Assembly (NCBI GenBank): GCA_963700185.1
Contig: CAVOWP010000019.1
Location: 1 to 64,000, forward strand
DNA from: AP-15 sp963700185
GTDB lineage: Bacteria; Pseudomonadota; Alphaproteobacteria; ATCC43930; CGMCC-115725
Direction of reading: 5' to 3'
DNA length: 64,000 nucleotides
Notes under the pieces: model-generated
The model's input: the letters and a program-made list of their open reading frames with translations, nothing else
Databases searched by the model: none
Told to the model about the DNA's origin: nothing
Position numbers and translations under genes: made by a program
Part shown: positions 16,916-26,238 of the stretch, piece after piece
Position numbering within the stretch: the first letter of the stretch is position 1
Layout: each line of letters begins with the position of its first letter

Positions 16916-17901
16916 GTGAGCCGGCCGGCGCGCTGCGGCAATCGACTGGCGAGTGGCTGGAACAGGCTGCGGTCGCTCGGCCGGTCGAAAAATCTTCCCG
17001 CGCGCCGATGCGCTGCGCTTTCGCCAACGCAATGACGATCGACGTCGAGGATTATTTTCAGGTCGAAGCCTTCGCCTCGACGATTGACCGCAGCGATTGG
17101 GAAAGCCTGCCGCGCCGGGTAGAGCGCAACACCGAGCGCCTGCTCCGGATCCTGGCCGAGAACGGGGTCGAGGCGACCTTCTTCATACTTGGATGGGTGG
17201 CCGAGCGGCATCCGCAGCTGGTGCGACGCGTGGTGGCGGAAGGGCATGAGCTGGCGAGCCATGGCTCCGGCCATTTGCGGGTAGATCGCCAATCACCGGA
17301 AGAATTTCGTGACGACGTGCGCCGCTCGAAGCGGGTTCTCGAGGATTTCGGCGGCGTTCCGGTCCGCGGCTATCGCGCTCCGACCTTCTCGATCGGCGGC
17401 GGCAGCAAATGGGCCCACACGATCCTCGCGGAAGAGGGTTACTGCTACAGCTCCAGCGTGTACCCGGTGAAGCATGACCTCTACGGGACGCCGGAGGCGC
17501 CGCGAACGCCTTTTTTACCGGTGCCGGGCATGCTGGAGATCCCGCTGACCTCGGTCAGGATCCTGGGAGTCGACATGCCCGCCTCGGGTGGCGGCTATTT
17601 TCGCCTGCTGCCTTATCCGGTGACCAGAGGACTCTTGAACTATGCGAGGCGCGTCAACCGCTCGCCAGCTGTTTTTTATCTGCACCCTTGGGAGATCGAT
17701 CCTGAGCAGCCCCGTCAGCAATCGGCACCGTGGAAATCGCGGTTTCGCCATTACTTGAACCTGGATCGCACCGAACCGCGGCTGCGGCGTCTGCTTCGCA
17801 ATTTTACCTGGACGCGGATGGATCGGCTTTTTCTGAGCGACGAGAGAGGGCCGTTTCCGGCCATCGCCTCTTGGACGGATCGCAAGCAACCCTCGCCGTA
17901 A
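16912..17901 (+). CDS. XrtA-system polysaccharide deacetylase (NodB/CE4 family)
   Basis: A 329-residue CE4 deacetylase. The metal/catalytic motifs are TIDVEDYF (D44/E46/D47 region) and SHGSGHLR (His-x3-His). RGYRAPTFSIGGG is the conserved Arg/Pro motif 3 and FYLHPWEID is motif 5. The 'DVEDYFQVEAF' form is typical of the XrtA-associated subfamily. No signal peptide is visible, so it probably acts on the cytoplasmic face or is not exported by Sec. GTG 16912 overlaps the previous stop. It would remove N-acetyl groups from the nascent exopolysaccharide. Confidence 0.9.
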   Translation: MSEPAGALRQSTGEWLEQAAVARPVEKSSRAPMRCAFANAMTIDVEDYFQVEAFASTIDRSDWESLPRRVERNTERLLRILAENGVEATFFILGWVAERHPQLVRRVVAEGHELASHGSGHLRVDRQSPEEFRDDVRRSKRVLEDFGGVPVRGYRAPTFSIGGGSKWAHTILAEEGYCYSSSVYPVKHDLYGTPEAPRTPFLPVPGMLEIPLTSVRILGVDMPASGGGYFRLLPYPVTRGLLNYARRVNRSPAVFYLHPWEIDPEQPRQQSAPWKSRFRHYLNLDRTEPRLRRLLRNFTWTRMDRLFLSDERGPFPAIASWTDRKQPSP

Positions 17902-18917
17902 GATCCTTTCGACCCGGTGACGAGCAACGCTGGGACGAGTTCGTGCTCGCTCATCCGGGCGCAACGTTCTTTCATCTTGCCGGGTGGAGGCGGGTTCTCG
18001 AGCGGGCTTTCCGCCATCCGACCCATTATCTGCTCGCCGAGCGCGGCGAGACCATCACGGGTGTCTTGCCGCTCACCCATGTAAAGTCCCTGCTGTTCGG
18101 TTCGTCTCTGATATCGAATGCCTTCGCGGTGCGCGGCGGCCCGATCGCCGCCGATGACGAGAGCCTTCGCGCGCTCGAAGGCGAGGCCGTCCGGCTGATG
18201 GAGGTCCTCGGCGTCCCGGTGCTCGAATTGCGCGATTTCTCAGCCAGCCGGGGCGATTGGCCGAGCAAACCGGGGCTCTACGCGACATTTCGGCGGGAGA
18301 TCGATCCGACGGTCGAGCGCAATATGACAGCGATACCGCGCAAGCAGCGGGCGATGGTGCGCAAAGGCATGCGCCACGAGTTGCGTTCGGAAATCGACGA
18401 CGGCGTCGACCGGCTGTATCGCATTTACGCCGAAAGCGTTCGCAACCTCGGCACGCCCGTCTTCGCCAAATCCTATTTTCGCATTCTTAAGGATGAATTT
18501 CCGAACTCGTCCGACATCGTTACGATATCATCCGGCGGCAAAGCAATCGCATCGGTGCTGAACTTCTATTTTCGCGACGAGGTCTTGCCGTTTTACGGAG
18601 GCGGCATAGCCGCGGCGCGGCAGCTTGCCGCCAATGATTTCATGTATTGGGAAGTGATGCGCAGAGCGTGTGAACGGGGATATCGCATCTTCGATTTCGG
18701 CCGCAGCAAAATCGGCACAGGTTCTTACGCGTTCAAATGCAACTGGGGATTTAAACCGAGCCCGCTCGTCTATCAATTCCGCTTGGCGGGCGGGAGTTCG
18801 GTGCCGGATTTGAACCCCCTCAACCCGAAACTTGCCCTTTTTATCGCGGCTTGGAAACGCTTGCCCTTAATGGTCGCGGCCCGCCTCGGCCCGCTGATCG
18901 TGAGGGGTATCGGCTGA
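17871..18917 (+). CDS. XrtA/PEP-CTERM-associated FemAB-like acyltransferase
   Basis: A GNAT-fold FemAB-like protein of about 348 residues if translation begins at TTG 17871 (MDGSQATLAVRSF). Family members begin shortly before the 'RWDEFVLAHPGATFFHLAGW' segment, so longer readings from 17730 are unlikely. The start remains uncertain because no ATG or GTG is available. Later motifs are PRKQRAMVRKGMRHELRS, VLPFYGGGIAAARQLAANDF and FDFGRSKIGTGSYAFKCNWG. FemAB relatives transfer aminoacyl groups; the XrtA-associated branch is thought to modify the polymer, which is inference. It overlaps the deacetylase gene by about 31 bp. Confidence 0.85.
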   Translation: MDGSQATLAVRSFRPGDEQRWDEFVLAHPGATFFHLAGWRRVLERAFRHPTHYLLAERGETITGVLPLTHVKSLLFGSSLISNAFAVRGGPIAADDESLRALEGEAVRLMEVLGVPVLELRDFSASRGDWPSKPGLYATFRREIDPTVERNMTAIPRKQRAMVRKGMRHELRSEIDDGVDRLYRIYAESVRNLGTPVFAKSYFRILKDEFPNSSDIVTISSGGKAIASVLNFYFRDEVLPFYGGGIAAARQLAANDFMYWEVMRRACERGYRIFDFGRSKIGTGSYAFKCNWGFKPSPLVYQFRLAGGSSVPDLNPLNPKLALFIAAWKRLPLMVAARLGPLIVRGIG

Positions 18918-18986
18918 TATGCAGGATTTGTCTTGTTGCTGAGGCGCTCCCCCGCGGGAACCAAGCCGGCAAGAGAGGAGCGCAGC

Positions 18987-20537
18987 GTGACGGGGCTCCG
19001 TTCGGCTCTGAACAGGCGACCAGTCGCCGGTTTGGTGGTCGCGCCCGGATGGCGGCCGGCGCTGGTCTCTATCGGCATCGCCGCCCTGGTCTTCGGCATC
19101 GTATTCCAACGCGAGATCGGCGGGGCCGTCCAAGTTTGGATCGGGTCGACCGCTTACACTCATTGCTTTTTGATTATCCCGCTGGCCGGCTTTCTCTTGT
19201 GGGAACGGCGCGCGGTCGTCGCATCGGTGTCGCCGAGCCCGACCCTCTGGCCGTTGCTCGCGATGCCCGTCCTCTCCGGGCTGTGGCTGATCGCCGCCAT
19301 TCTCGACATCCAAGAAGCCCGCCAAATTCTGCTGGTCGCGATGTTCGAGGTGGTAGTGCTGGTGGCGCTCGGCCCGCGCATCTTCCGGTTATTGCTGGCG
19401 CCGCTGCTGTTTCTGTTTTTTCTCGTCCCGAGCGGGGCTTTTCTCGTTCCTACGCTGCAGAAGATCACCGCCCAGATTAGTGTCGCCGGACTGGAATTGC
19501 TTCACATTCCAGTCTTCTCCGACGGGTTCATGATTGAGATACCGGAGGGTACCTTCGAGGTCGCAGAAGCTTGCGCCGGGCTGCGCTTTCTGATCGCCTC
19601 CATTGTTTTCGGATGCTTCTTCGCCGTGGTCATGTACCAGAGCGTCATCAGAAGAGCCCTGTTCATCACGTTGTCGCTGGTCGTGCCGATCGCCGCCAAT
19701 GGGATGCGGGCGCTTGGGATCATCGTGTTGGCGCATCTCGAGGGCAGCGCGGCGGCGGTCGAAGCCGACCACGTCCTCTACGGCTGGTTCTTCTTCACGT
19801 TGGTCATCATCATCCTGATTGCGATCGGAATGACGTTTGCAGAGAAGATCTACCGGCGCATTCCGACGCGTTCGACGGGATGGTCGAAGCCTGCGGCTTG
19901 GCGATTTGCGACAGCGATCTCGGCAGCCCTTCTGCTCGCGCTGGCCGGTCCGGCCTATGCGGCCCGATTGAATGCTCTCTACCCGCCTTCTCCGCTTGCC
20001 GCTGCGCACTCGCCTCTGATTGCGGCGCCCTGGCAAGGCCTGTCTGACCCTGCGGCGGTCTGGCATCCGGCGGTATACGGCGCCGAGCGGGAGTTCCTCG
20101 ACGGGTTCGAGGAGCCAGGGTCCGGGGTCGTCATCCGCTATGTCGCGCTCTATCGGCTACGAGCCGGCGGCGACGCGCTGACCAAGACTGGAAATCGTCT
20201 GGCCGACGATAAGCGATGGCACATCACCGAGTACGGCCGGGCCGAAGCCATCTTGGGTAGCAAGCCGGTCACGGTGGCGAGCACGCAGATCGTCAGCGGA
20301 CAGCGCCACCGTCTGGTATGGTCCTTCTATGTCGTGGACGGCAGAATTACCGCCGGGCTCATCGAGACAAAGCTGTTGCGGGCGCGTGCCGTCCTCGTCG
20401 ATCGCGAGCCTGTGGGTGCGTTTGTCGCGATCTCCGCGAGCATGGACGACCCAAAAGACCCGGCGGAACAACAGCTCGAGCGCTTCTTGGCGGCAAGCCA
20501 GCCTCCCACCGAGTATGTCGCGGCGCTCCGCAGGTGA
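18987..20537 (+). CDS. xrtA: Exosortase A fused to EpsI domain (XrtA-EpsI)
   Basis: An integral membrane transpeptidase-like protease expected to cleave PEP-CTERM sorting signals. From GTG 18987 (AGGAG 8 bases upstream) it is 516 residues. About eight membrane helices contain the exosortase triad: Cys196 in EVAEACAGLRF, Arg241 in ANGMRALGIIV and His262 in VEADHVLYGWFFF. After a further helix ending PAYAARL, the last 180 or so residues form a periplasmic EpsI (DUF3485-like) domain (WQGLSDPAAVWHPAVYGAER; RHRLVWSFYVVDGRITAGLI). EpsI is encoded separately in some systems. No PEP-CTERM substrate occurs in the window. Confidence 0.93.
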   Translation: MTGLRSALNRRPVAGLVVAPGWRPALVSIGIAALVFGIVFQREIGGAVQVWIGSTAYTHCFLIIPLAGFLLWERRAVVASVSPSPTLWPLLAMPVLSGLWLIAAILDIQEARQILLVAMFEVVVLVALGPRIFRLLLAPLLFLFFLVPSGAFLVPTLQKITAQISVAGLELLHIPVFSDGFMIEIPEGTFEVAEACAGLRFLIASIVFGCFFAVVMYQSVIRRALFITLSLVVPIAANGMRALGIIVLAHLEGSAAAVEADHVLYGWFFFTLVIIILIAIGMTFAEKIYRRIPTRSTGWSKPAAWRFATAISAALLLALAGPAYAARLNALYPPSPLAAAHSPLIAAPWQGLSDPAAVWHPAVYGAEREFLDGFEEPGSGVVIRYVALYRLRAGGDALTKTGNRLADDKRWHITEYGRAEAILGSKPVTVASTQIVSGQRHRLVWSFYVVDGRITAGLIETKLLRARAVLVDREPVGAFVAISASMDDPKDPAEQQLERFLAASQPPTEYVAALRR

Positions 20538-20553
20538 ACTTGCGGAACCGCGC

Positions 20554-22350
20554 TTAGGCGGCGATCTCTTTGCTGTGGTAGAGCGCGTCGAGCGCCGCGC
20601 CGTATCTATCGCGGATTACGTGACGCTTTATCTTGAGGGTCGGCGTCATCTGGCCGTTGACGATCGAAAAAGCTTCCGCTGCGACCACAAAGCGGCGCAC
20701 CCGCTCGCTCGGCATTAGGGTCAGGTTCACCCGAGTGACCGCGGCGCCGATCGCCTTGGTAAAGCCGGGATCGGCGGCGAGTGCATTCAGATCCGCGGGC
20801 ACTTCCCCGCCGGCATAAGCCGCAATGAATTCCGGGTCGGGGACGACGACGGCGACCAAGTAGGGACGGCGGTCGCCGAACACCATGACCTGCGAGATTT
20901 CGGGCTCCAGGGTCAGGTAGCCCTCGATGCGCGCCGGGGAGATCATCTCGCCGCCGGAATTCTTGATGAAGTCGCGCTTGCGGTCGGTGATGCGCAGATA
21001 GCCGTCTTCGTCGATCGCCCCGACGTCTCCGGTATGCAGCCAGCCGTCTTCGAGAGCGTGCGCCGTCCCCTCGGGGTCGTTCCAATAGCCCCTCATGACA
21101 TTGTCGCCGGCGACCAGGATTTCGCCGTCCTCGGCGATGCGCAATCTGACGCCGTCGAGCGGCGGCCCGACGGTGTCGATCTTGATTCGGGCCGGCAAAT
21201 TGCAGGTGATGACGGGGCCGGCCTCGGTCTGACCGTAGCCCTGTAAGAGAGTGACCCCGAGTGCCAGGAAAAAGCGGCCGATCTCGGGGTTGAGCGGCGC
21301 ACCGCCTGAAACCATCGCCTTGAGCCGCCCGCCGAAGCGCTCGCGAACCTTCGAACGAACGGCCCGGTCGAGGAGCGGATCGACGAGCCGCTCGCCGAGG
21401 CTCGCGCGCTCCGAGCCGAGCCGCTTGCGCCCGATCGCCACCGCCTGCTCGAACAGCTTTTGCGATAGGCCGCCTTTGCGCTCGACCCCGAGGCGGATCC
21501 GCTGGTGCAATGTCTCGTAGAGCCGCGGCACCGCGGTCATGATCGTCGGCCGCGCTTCGAGCATATTGGCGGCGAGCGTCTCGGCGCCTTCGGCAAAATA
21601 GATCTGCGCGCCGATCGAGATCGGGAACATTTCGCCGGCAGTGTGTTCATAGGAGTGCGACAGCGGCAGAAAGCTCAGGAACACCTCGTCGCCGAGCCTG
21701 AGCTGCTCGAGCACCCGATAAGCGCCGCGGCAGTTCGCGATGATGCTGCGGTGGCTCGTTATGACGCCCTTCGGGATGCCGCCGGTACCCGAGGTGTAGA
21801 TCAGGCAAGCAGTATCGTCGGGCTCGATCTCCTCTACGATCTCGCCGGGATCATCCAGCCGCTCGGAACCCCGGGCCAGCATCTCCTCCCACGACAACAG
21901 GTCGACTGCACTAGCCTGCCCGGCAGTCGGCTCGATCGCGATCACGGTGTTCACGGAATCGACCTGGTTGGCCGCTGCGAGGACGCGGGCCGAAAGGGTC
22001 GGCTTCGAGACGAAGACGGCGCGGGCACCGCTGTTCGCGAGCACATGCCGATGATCGTCGACGGTATGGGTCACATATGCCGGGACGGTGATCGCCCCGG
22101 CGGTCATGATCGCGAGATCGGCGAGGATCCATTCCGGCCGATTTTCCGAGACCAAGCCGACGCGGTCGCCGCGCGCGATCCCGAGCGAATTGAGGCCGAG
22201 GGCGAGCCGGCGGACATCCCGCGCCGCCTCCGCCCAGCTGAGAGATTGATATCGGCCGTCGCGCTTCGCCCACAGAAACGGCTTGTCGCCGAGCCGAGCC
22301 GCTTGGTCGAAGAACATCGCCGGCAGACTGCGGCAGCTCTCGTAATCCAT
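20554..22350 (-). CDS. Long-chain acyl-CoA synthetase (AMP-forming, FAA1/FadD15-like)
   Basis: A 598-residue ANL-superfamily ligase that activates a carboxylate to its CoA ester via acyl-AMP. The P-loop motif reads YTSGTGGIPKGVITSH, with TGG in place of the usual TTG. A5-like GYGQTEAGPVITCN, A7-like WLHTGDVGAIDEDGYLRITD and RKRDFIKNSGGEMISPARIE follow. The A10 lysine lies in TPTLKIKRHVIRDRY. Residues such as QTEAGP and the C-terminal YHSKE match bacterial 'long-chain-fatty-acid-CoA ligase' proteins. The substrate cannot be told from sequence. It is convergent with xrtA (16-bp gap), so not obviously part of that operon. Confidence 0.9.
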   Translation of the reverse strand: MDYESCRSLPAMFFDQAARLGDKPFLWAKRDGRYQSLSWAEAARDVRRLALGLNSLGIARGDRVGLVSENRPEWILADLAIMTAGAITVPAYVTHTVDDHRHVLANSGARAVFVSKPTLSARVLAAANQVDSVNTVIAIEPTAGQASAVDLLSWEEMLARGSERLDDPGEIVEEIEPDDTACLIYTSGTGGIPKGVITSHRSIIANCRGAYRVLEQLRLGDEVFLSFLPLSHSYEHTAGEMFPISIGAQIYFAEGAETLAANMLEARPTIMTAVPRLYETLHQRIRLGVERKGGLSQKLFEQAVAIGRKRLGSERASLGERLVDPLLDRAVRSKVRERFGGRLKAMVSGGAPLNPEIGRFFLALGVTLLQGYGQTEAGPVITCNLPARIKIDTVGPPLDGVRLRIAEDGEILVAGDNVMRGYWNDPEGTAHALEDGWLHTGDVGAIDEDGYLRITDRKRDFIKNSGGEMISPARIEGYLTLEPEISQVMVFGDRRPYLVAVVVPDPEFIAAYAGGEVPADLNALAADPGFTKAIGAAVTRVNLTLMPSERVRRFVVAAEAFSIVNGQMTPTLKIKRHVIRDRYGAALDALYHSKEIAA

Positions 22351-22485
22351 TCTTCTCCTATCCTGGCTGCCGCCTTTCTACGGGTTTCGCCCAGACGGCG
22401 GAATAGCTATACCGCCGCTGGCGCCGGTTTCGATCGGATCGAATCGCCATCTGGGTTGTCTTGGCTCGAAGGAGGGAAGCTGACG

Positions 22486-23304
22486 ATGGCCAACACCGAC
22501 GCCGCCTTCGTGGGCTCAGTCCCCGAATTGTACACGCGCTATATGGGACCGATGTTTTTCGAGCCCTACGCTGCGGATCTGGTGGGCCGCCTGAGGGAGC
22601 TGACGTCCGGCAGATTGCTGGAGACGGCTTGCGGCACCGGGATCCTCACGCGCGCGCTCGCCGCCGCATTGCCCACATCGGTGGCGATCACCGCTACCGA
22701 TCTCAACCAGCCGATGCTCGATTTCGCCAAATCGCAGCCGGGCGGGAAGCGCGTCCATTGGCAACAGGCGGACGCGCAAAGGCTGCCATTCCCGAACCAG
22801 ACATTCGACGCCGCCATATGTCAATTCGGGGTCATGTTCTTCCCCGACAAGCCGAAGGCTAACCGCGAAGTATTTCGGATCTTGAAGCCCGGAGGCCGCT
22901 TCATCTTCAGCGTCTGGGACCGGCTCGAGACCAACGATCTGAGCTCCATCGTGCACAAGGCCGTGATGAAACTGTACCCGGACGACCCGCCGATGTTCAT
23001 GGAGCGCACGCCGATGGGATACCACGATATCGGCAAAATCCGGGTGGACCTCGCCCGCGCCGGCTTCACGGAGATCACGGTAGATACCCGCAAGACGCCC
23101 TGCCATACGCCCTCGCCGCGGCACCCGGCGCTCGGGCTCGTCAAAGGATCACCGCTCGGCGCCGAGATCGCTGCGCGAGACCCCTCTGGGCTCGACAGAG
23201 CCGTAGAAGCGGCAACACAAGCCATCACCGAGCGCTTCGGTCCCGGTCCCATCGAAGCCAGCATGCAAGCGCACATCTTCACCGCTACGCGTCCGTCGCG
23301 CTGA
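22486..23304 (+). CDS. Class I SAM-dependent methyltransferase
   Basis: A 272-residue methyltransferase with the SAM motif LLETACGTGILTRALAAALP (motif I ETACGTG), motif post-I ATDLNQPMLDFA and motif II-like FDAAICQFGVMFFPDK, followed by LKPGGRFIFSVWD. This is the UbiE/Methyltransf_11 arrangement; the substrate is unknown. ATG 22486 has AAGGAGGG about 9 bases upstream; the frame is open far upstream but those residues have no domain. It is divergent from the acyl-CoA synthetase gene with about 135 bp between them, and followed by a YciI-like gene. Confidence 0.9.
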   Translation: MANTDAAFVGSVPELYTRYMGPMFFEPYAADLVGRLRELTSGRLLETACGTGILTRALAAALPTSVAITATDLNQPMLDFAKSQPGGKRVHWQQADAQRLPFPNQTFDAAICQFGVMFFPDKPKANREVFRILKPGGRFIFSVWDRLETNDLSSIVHKAVMKLYPDDPPMFMERTPMGYHDIGKIRVDLARAGFTEITVDTRKTPCHTPSPRHPALGLVKGSPLGAEIAARDPSGLDRAVEAATQAITERFGPGPIEASMQAHIFTATRPSR

Positions 23305-23398
23305 GGGCGGGAGGCCGGGCTGTCGAAATCGGCCTGCTTCGAACGTCATCTGGATGGGCGCCGACGAACGGGTGCTCGATGACGATGGAGTGGAAACG

Positions 23399-23812
23399 AT
23401 GCAATATTTGCTGGCGATTTATGGTGACGAGCGGGCGGTCGAGAGCATGCCGCGCGAGCAGATGACCGAAGTGATCAACGCGTACATGGCCTTTACCCAG
23501 GCATTGCATGACGCCAATGTGTGGGTCGCGTCCAATAGGTTACGCCCCACTTCGGCAGCTACCTCGGTGCGTGTTACCGATGGCAGGACCCAGCTGCTCG
23601 ACGGGCCGTTTGCCGAGACCAAGGAACAGCTCGGCGGCTACTACCTGATCGACGTGCCCGATCTCGACGCCGCGTTGTCCTGGGCGGCACGCTGTCCCGC
23701 CGCGCGTTACGGCACGGTCGAGGTGCGGCCGATCTGGGTCATGGAACCGGCGCGCGAGCACAGCGCGCCCCAGAGGCCCACGGGGAGCCCGCGGGGACCG
23801 GCTTTCCTGTGA
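23399..23812 (+). CDS. YciI/DGPF-domain protein
   Basis: A 137-residue small dimeric alpha/beta-barrel protein. MQYLLAIYGDERAVESMP is the usual opening of YCII-related proteins, and the name motif appears as QLLDGPFAETKEQLGGYYLI. The HPxR-like end of the domain is seen as CPAARYGTVEVRPIWVM. These proteins are often paired with ECF sigma factors, but none is present here. Function is unknown beyond the fold. ATG 23399 is preferred because the earlier in-frame start adds residues unlike the family. Confidence 0.88.
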   Translation: MQYLLAIYGDERAVESMPREQMTEVINAYMAFTQALHDANVWVASNRLRPTSAATSVRVTDGRTQLLDGPFAETKEQLGGYYLIDVPDLDAALSWAARCPAARYGTVEVRPIWVMEPAREHSAPQRPTGSPRGPAFL

Positions 23813-23939
23813 CAGATTGACAATGATACATGGCGCCGCTATAATTGCCGAATGAGTAACTCAGAAGTGGCTCTCGGAGTCGGTTGGCGGTAGGTTCGCC
23901 TCCCCGATGCTTTCCAGCTCAGGCGAAGCCAAAAACAGC

Positions 23940-23971
23940 GATAGAACAGCCAGGTCTCTGGCTGTTCTATC
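23940..23971. terminator. Strong 14-bp hairpin downstream of the YciI-like gene
   Basis: GATAGAACAGCCAG-GTCT-CTGGCTGTTCTATC is a perfect 14-bp stem with a 4-base loop, about 130 bases after the gene stop. No long T-run follows, so classical termination is unproven. Its CTGGCTGTT core recurs in hairpins at 24020-24064 and 58882-58912. Confidence 0.55.
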
Positions 23972-24019
23972 TTGCGCCGCGCCACTCGCAGGCCAGACTT
24001 TCCGCGGAATACGACGAGC

Positions 24020-24064
24020 GGCTGGCTGTTAATTCGCTGCAAAAAACAGCAAGAACAGCCAGCC
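24020..24064. repeat. Nested hairpin sharing the CTGGCTGTT core
   Basis: GGCTGGCTGTT (24020-24030) pairs with AACAGCCAGCC (24054-24064). Inside lies a smaller stem, GCTG/CAGC, around a run of A residues. It occurs in the non-coding gap before the oligoendopeptidase gene. Confidence 0.5.
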
Positions 24065-24096
24065 ATCCGATTTTCGGTTTCGTCTTGGCCGGGCTT

Positions 24097-24135
24097 GGCC
24101 CATGGGCCTCCAGCCCACGGACTGGTTCCGTGGGC
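24097..24135. repeat. Palindromic repeat pair in the intergenic gap before pepF
   Basis: GGCCCATGGGCC (24097-24108) is a 12-bp palindrome. It is followed by GCCCACGG-ACTGGTT-CCGTGGGC (24113-24135), an 8-bp hairpin. The rest of the 23813-24288 gap has no convincing ORF and includes ATCCGCGGAT near 24174. The whole gap looks like accumulated repeat elements. Confidence 0.45.
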
Positions 24136-24288
24136 GTCCACACCTTCAAGCGCCCCTGAAACAAAGGCGTGGATCCGCGGATCAAGTCTGCGCAAGACGG
24201 CTTCGGCTGACAGCGCGGAGCGCGGTCGGTTGGCGGCTTTGCCGTTGCGAACCATATGCACGCCGTGAGACGGATCGAGAGAGCGGCG

Positions 24289-26103
24289 ATGGATGTGCCA
24301 GCAGCGGCGGCGGAACCGGTAATGGCAGAGCGGCAAGCGGCGCTCGGCGCGTTGCCTGAATGGGATTTGTCGGACCTCTACCCCGGTCGCGACAGCGACG
24401 CGCTGACCCGCGACCTGACCACACTCGCCGAGGAAGCGGAAGCTTTCCGCGAGCGCTACCAGGGGCGCCTCAACGCGCTGTCCGGCACCGAACTCGGCGC
24501 CGCGGTCGAAGCCTATGAGCGGCTGCAGGAAAAGATCGGCCGCATCATGAGCTATGCCTCGCTCGTGCACGCGGGAAATCTTTCCGATCCGGAAATCGGT
24601 CGGTTCTATCAGACGATGCAGGAGCGGACGAACGGGGTCTCGACCGCGTTGCTGTTCTTCACCCTCGAAATCAACCGGATCGAAGACGCCGGCCTCGACG
24701 CGAAACTGGCCGACCCGGTGCTCGCACACTATCGGCCGTGGCTGCGCGACACGCGCGCATTCCGCCCGCACCAGCTCAGCGACGAAATTGAAAAGCTATT
24801 GCATGAGAAATATGTCGCCGGCCGAGCCGCCTGGACGCGGCTTTTCGACGAGACGATCGCCGATTTCAGGTTCCCGTTTCGTGGCAAGGAATTGACCGAG
24901 CCCGAAGCGCTCGACCTGTTGTCCGACAAGGATCCGGAAGTCCGCCGCGAGGCGGCACTGACGATCGGCGAGGTGTTGGGGAAGAACGCGCGCGTCTTCG
25001 CGCTGATTACCAACACCCTCGCCAAGGACAAGGAGATCGAGGACCGCTGGCGCCGCTTCCCGCGTCCGATCTCCTCGCGCAATCTGGGTAATTTTGTCGA
25101 GGACGAGGTGGTCGACGCACTGATCGCGTCGGTGCGCGACAGCTACCCGCGGCTCTCGCATCGATACTACAGGCTGAAGGCGCGTTGGTTCGGGGTTGAG
25201 GAATTACCGTTCTGGGACCGCAACGCGCCGCTGCCCGAGGAGGAGGAGCGCACGATCTCCTGGTCCGAGGCGGAGGAGACCGTGCTATCGGCGTATGGCG
25301 CCTTCTCGCCCGAGATGGCCGCAGTCGGCGGGCATTTCTTCGCCGGTCGGTGGATCGATGCGCCGGTGAAGCCCGGCAAAGCATCGGGGGCTTTTGCCCA
25401 TCCGACGGTGCCGAGCGCGCATCCTTATCTGCTGCTGAACTACCAGGGCAAGACGCGCGATGTCATGACATTGGCGCACGAGCTCGGCCACGGCGTCCAT
25501 CAACTGCTCGCCAACCGCCAGGGCTATCTGATGGCCGATACGCCGTTGACCTTGGCCGAAACCGCCTCGGTGTTCGGCGAGATGTTGACGTTCCGGGGTC
25601 TGCTCAGGCGGGAAACCGATCCGCGCCGGCGCAAGATCATGCTCGCCGGCAAAGTCGAGGACATGCTGAATACTGTCGTGCGCCAGATCGCCTTTGTGAG
25701 TTTCGAGCAAAGGGTCCACGAAGAGCGGCGCGAGGCCGAGCTGACCCCGGACCGGCTCGCCGAGATCTGGCTCGACGTGCAGCGCGAGAGCCTCGGGCCG
25801 GCATTGCGCCTCGACGGCCTTTACCGCCATTACTGGACCTACATCCCGCATTTCATCCATACACCGTTCTACGTGTACGCCTATGCGTTCGGTGATTGCC
25901 TGGTGAACTCGCTCTACGCGGTCTACGAGGACGCGCACGAAGGCTTCGCCGAGCGCTACCTCGAAATGCTGCGGGCGGGCGGCACCTTGCGGCATCGCGA
26001 GCTGCTCGCGCCGTTCGGCCTCGACGCTGCCGATCCGACCTTCTGGTCAAAGGGCCTGTCGATAATCGCCGGCTTTATCGACGAACTCGAAACGCTGAGC
26101 TGA
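24289..26103 (+). CDS. pepF: Oligoendopeptidase F (M3 family metallopeptidase)
   Basis: A 604-residue cytoplasmic zinc peptidase hydrolysing oligopeptides. The zinc motif is HELGH at about 397-401 (LAHELGHGVHQLLA), with the third ligand Glu in LTLAETASVFGEM. GAFAHPTVPSAHPYLLLNY precedes it and HFIHTPFYVYAYAFGDCLV is the substrate-binding Tyr/His segment of M3 enzymes. ATG 24289 is chosen because a purine-rich stretch (GAGAGAG) lies upstream, whereas ATG 24256 has none; the first 20 residues are outside the fold in either case. It stands alone between a repeat-rich gap and an amidohydrolase gene. Confidence 0.93.
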   Translation: MDVPAAAAEPVMAERQAALGALPEWDLSDLYPGRDSDALTRDLTTLAEEAEAFRERYQGRLNALSGTELGAAVEAYERLQEKIGRIMSYASLVHAGNLSDPEIGRFYQTMQERTNGVSTALLFFTLEINRIEDAGLDAKLADPVLAHYRPWLRDTRAFRPHQLSDEIEKLLHEKYVAGRAAWTRLFDETIADFRFPFRGKELTEPEALDLLSDKDPEVRREAALTIGEVLGKNARVFALITNTLAKDKEIEDRWRRFPRPISSRNLGNFVEDEVVDALIASVRDSYPRLSHRYYRLKARWFGVEELPFWDRNAPLPEEEERTISWSEAEETVLSAYGAFSPEMAAVGGHFFAGRWIDAPVKPGKASGAFAHPTVPSAHPYLLLNYQGKTRDVMTLAHELGHGVHQLLANRQGYLMADTPLTLAETASVFGEMLTFRGLLRRETDPRRRKIMLAGKVEDMLNTVVRQIAFVSFEQRVHEERREAELTPDRLAEIWLDVQRESLGPALRLDGLYRHYWTYIPHFIHTPFYVYAYAFGDCLVNSLYAVYEDAHEGFAERYLEMLRAGGTLRHRELLAPFGLDAADPTFWSKGLSIIAGFIDELETLS

Positions 26104-26238
26104 TTCCGACTGGCGTACACAATCATGCGGTGACGCGCGTCTATTCGCCGCATTTCGCATGGGTGAGCCGGTTTTGCGGTGCTACACTCCCTTTCGAGTA
26201 AACGGTGGGTTGTGACCTGAACCGAGAAAGGGGTAGCG

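Noticed and set aside
21505..22485. Long upstream extension of the methyltransferase frame
   Set aside because: It overlaps the acyl-CoA synthetase gene in antisense; ATG 22486 has a strong ribosome-binding site and starts the real domain.
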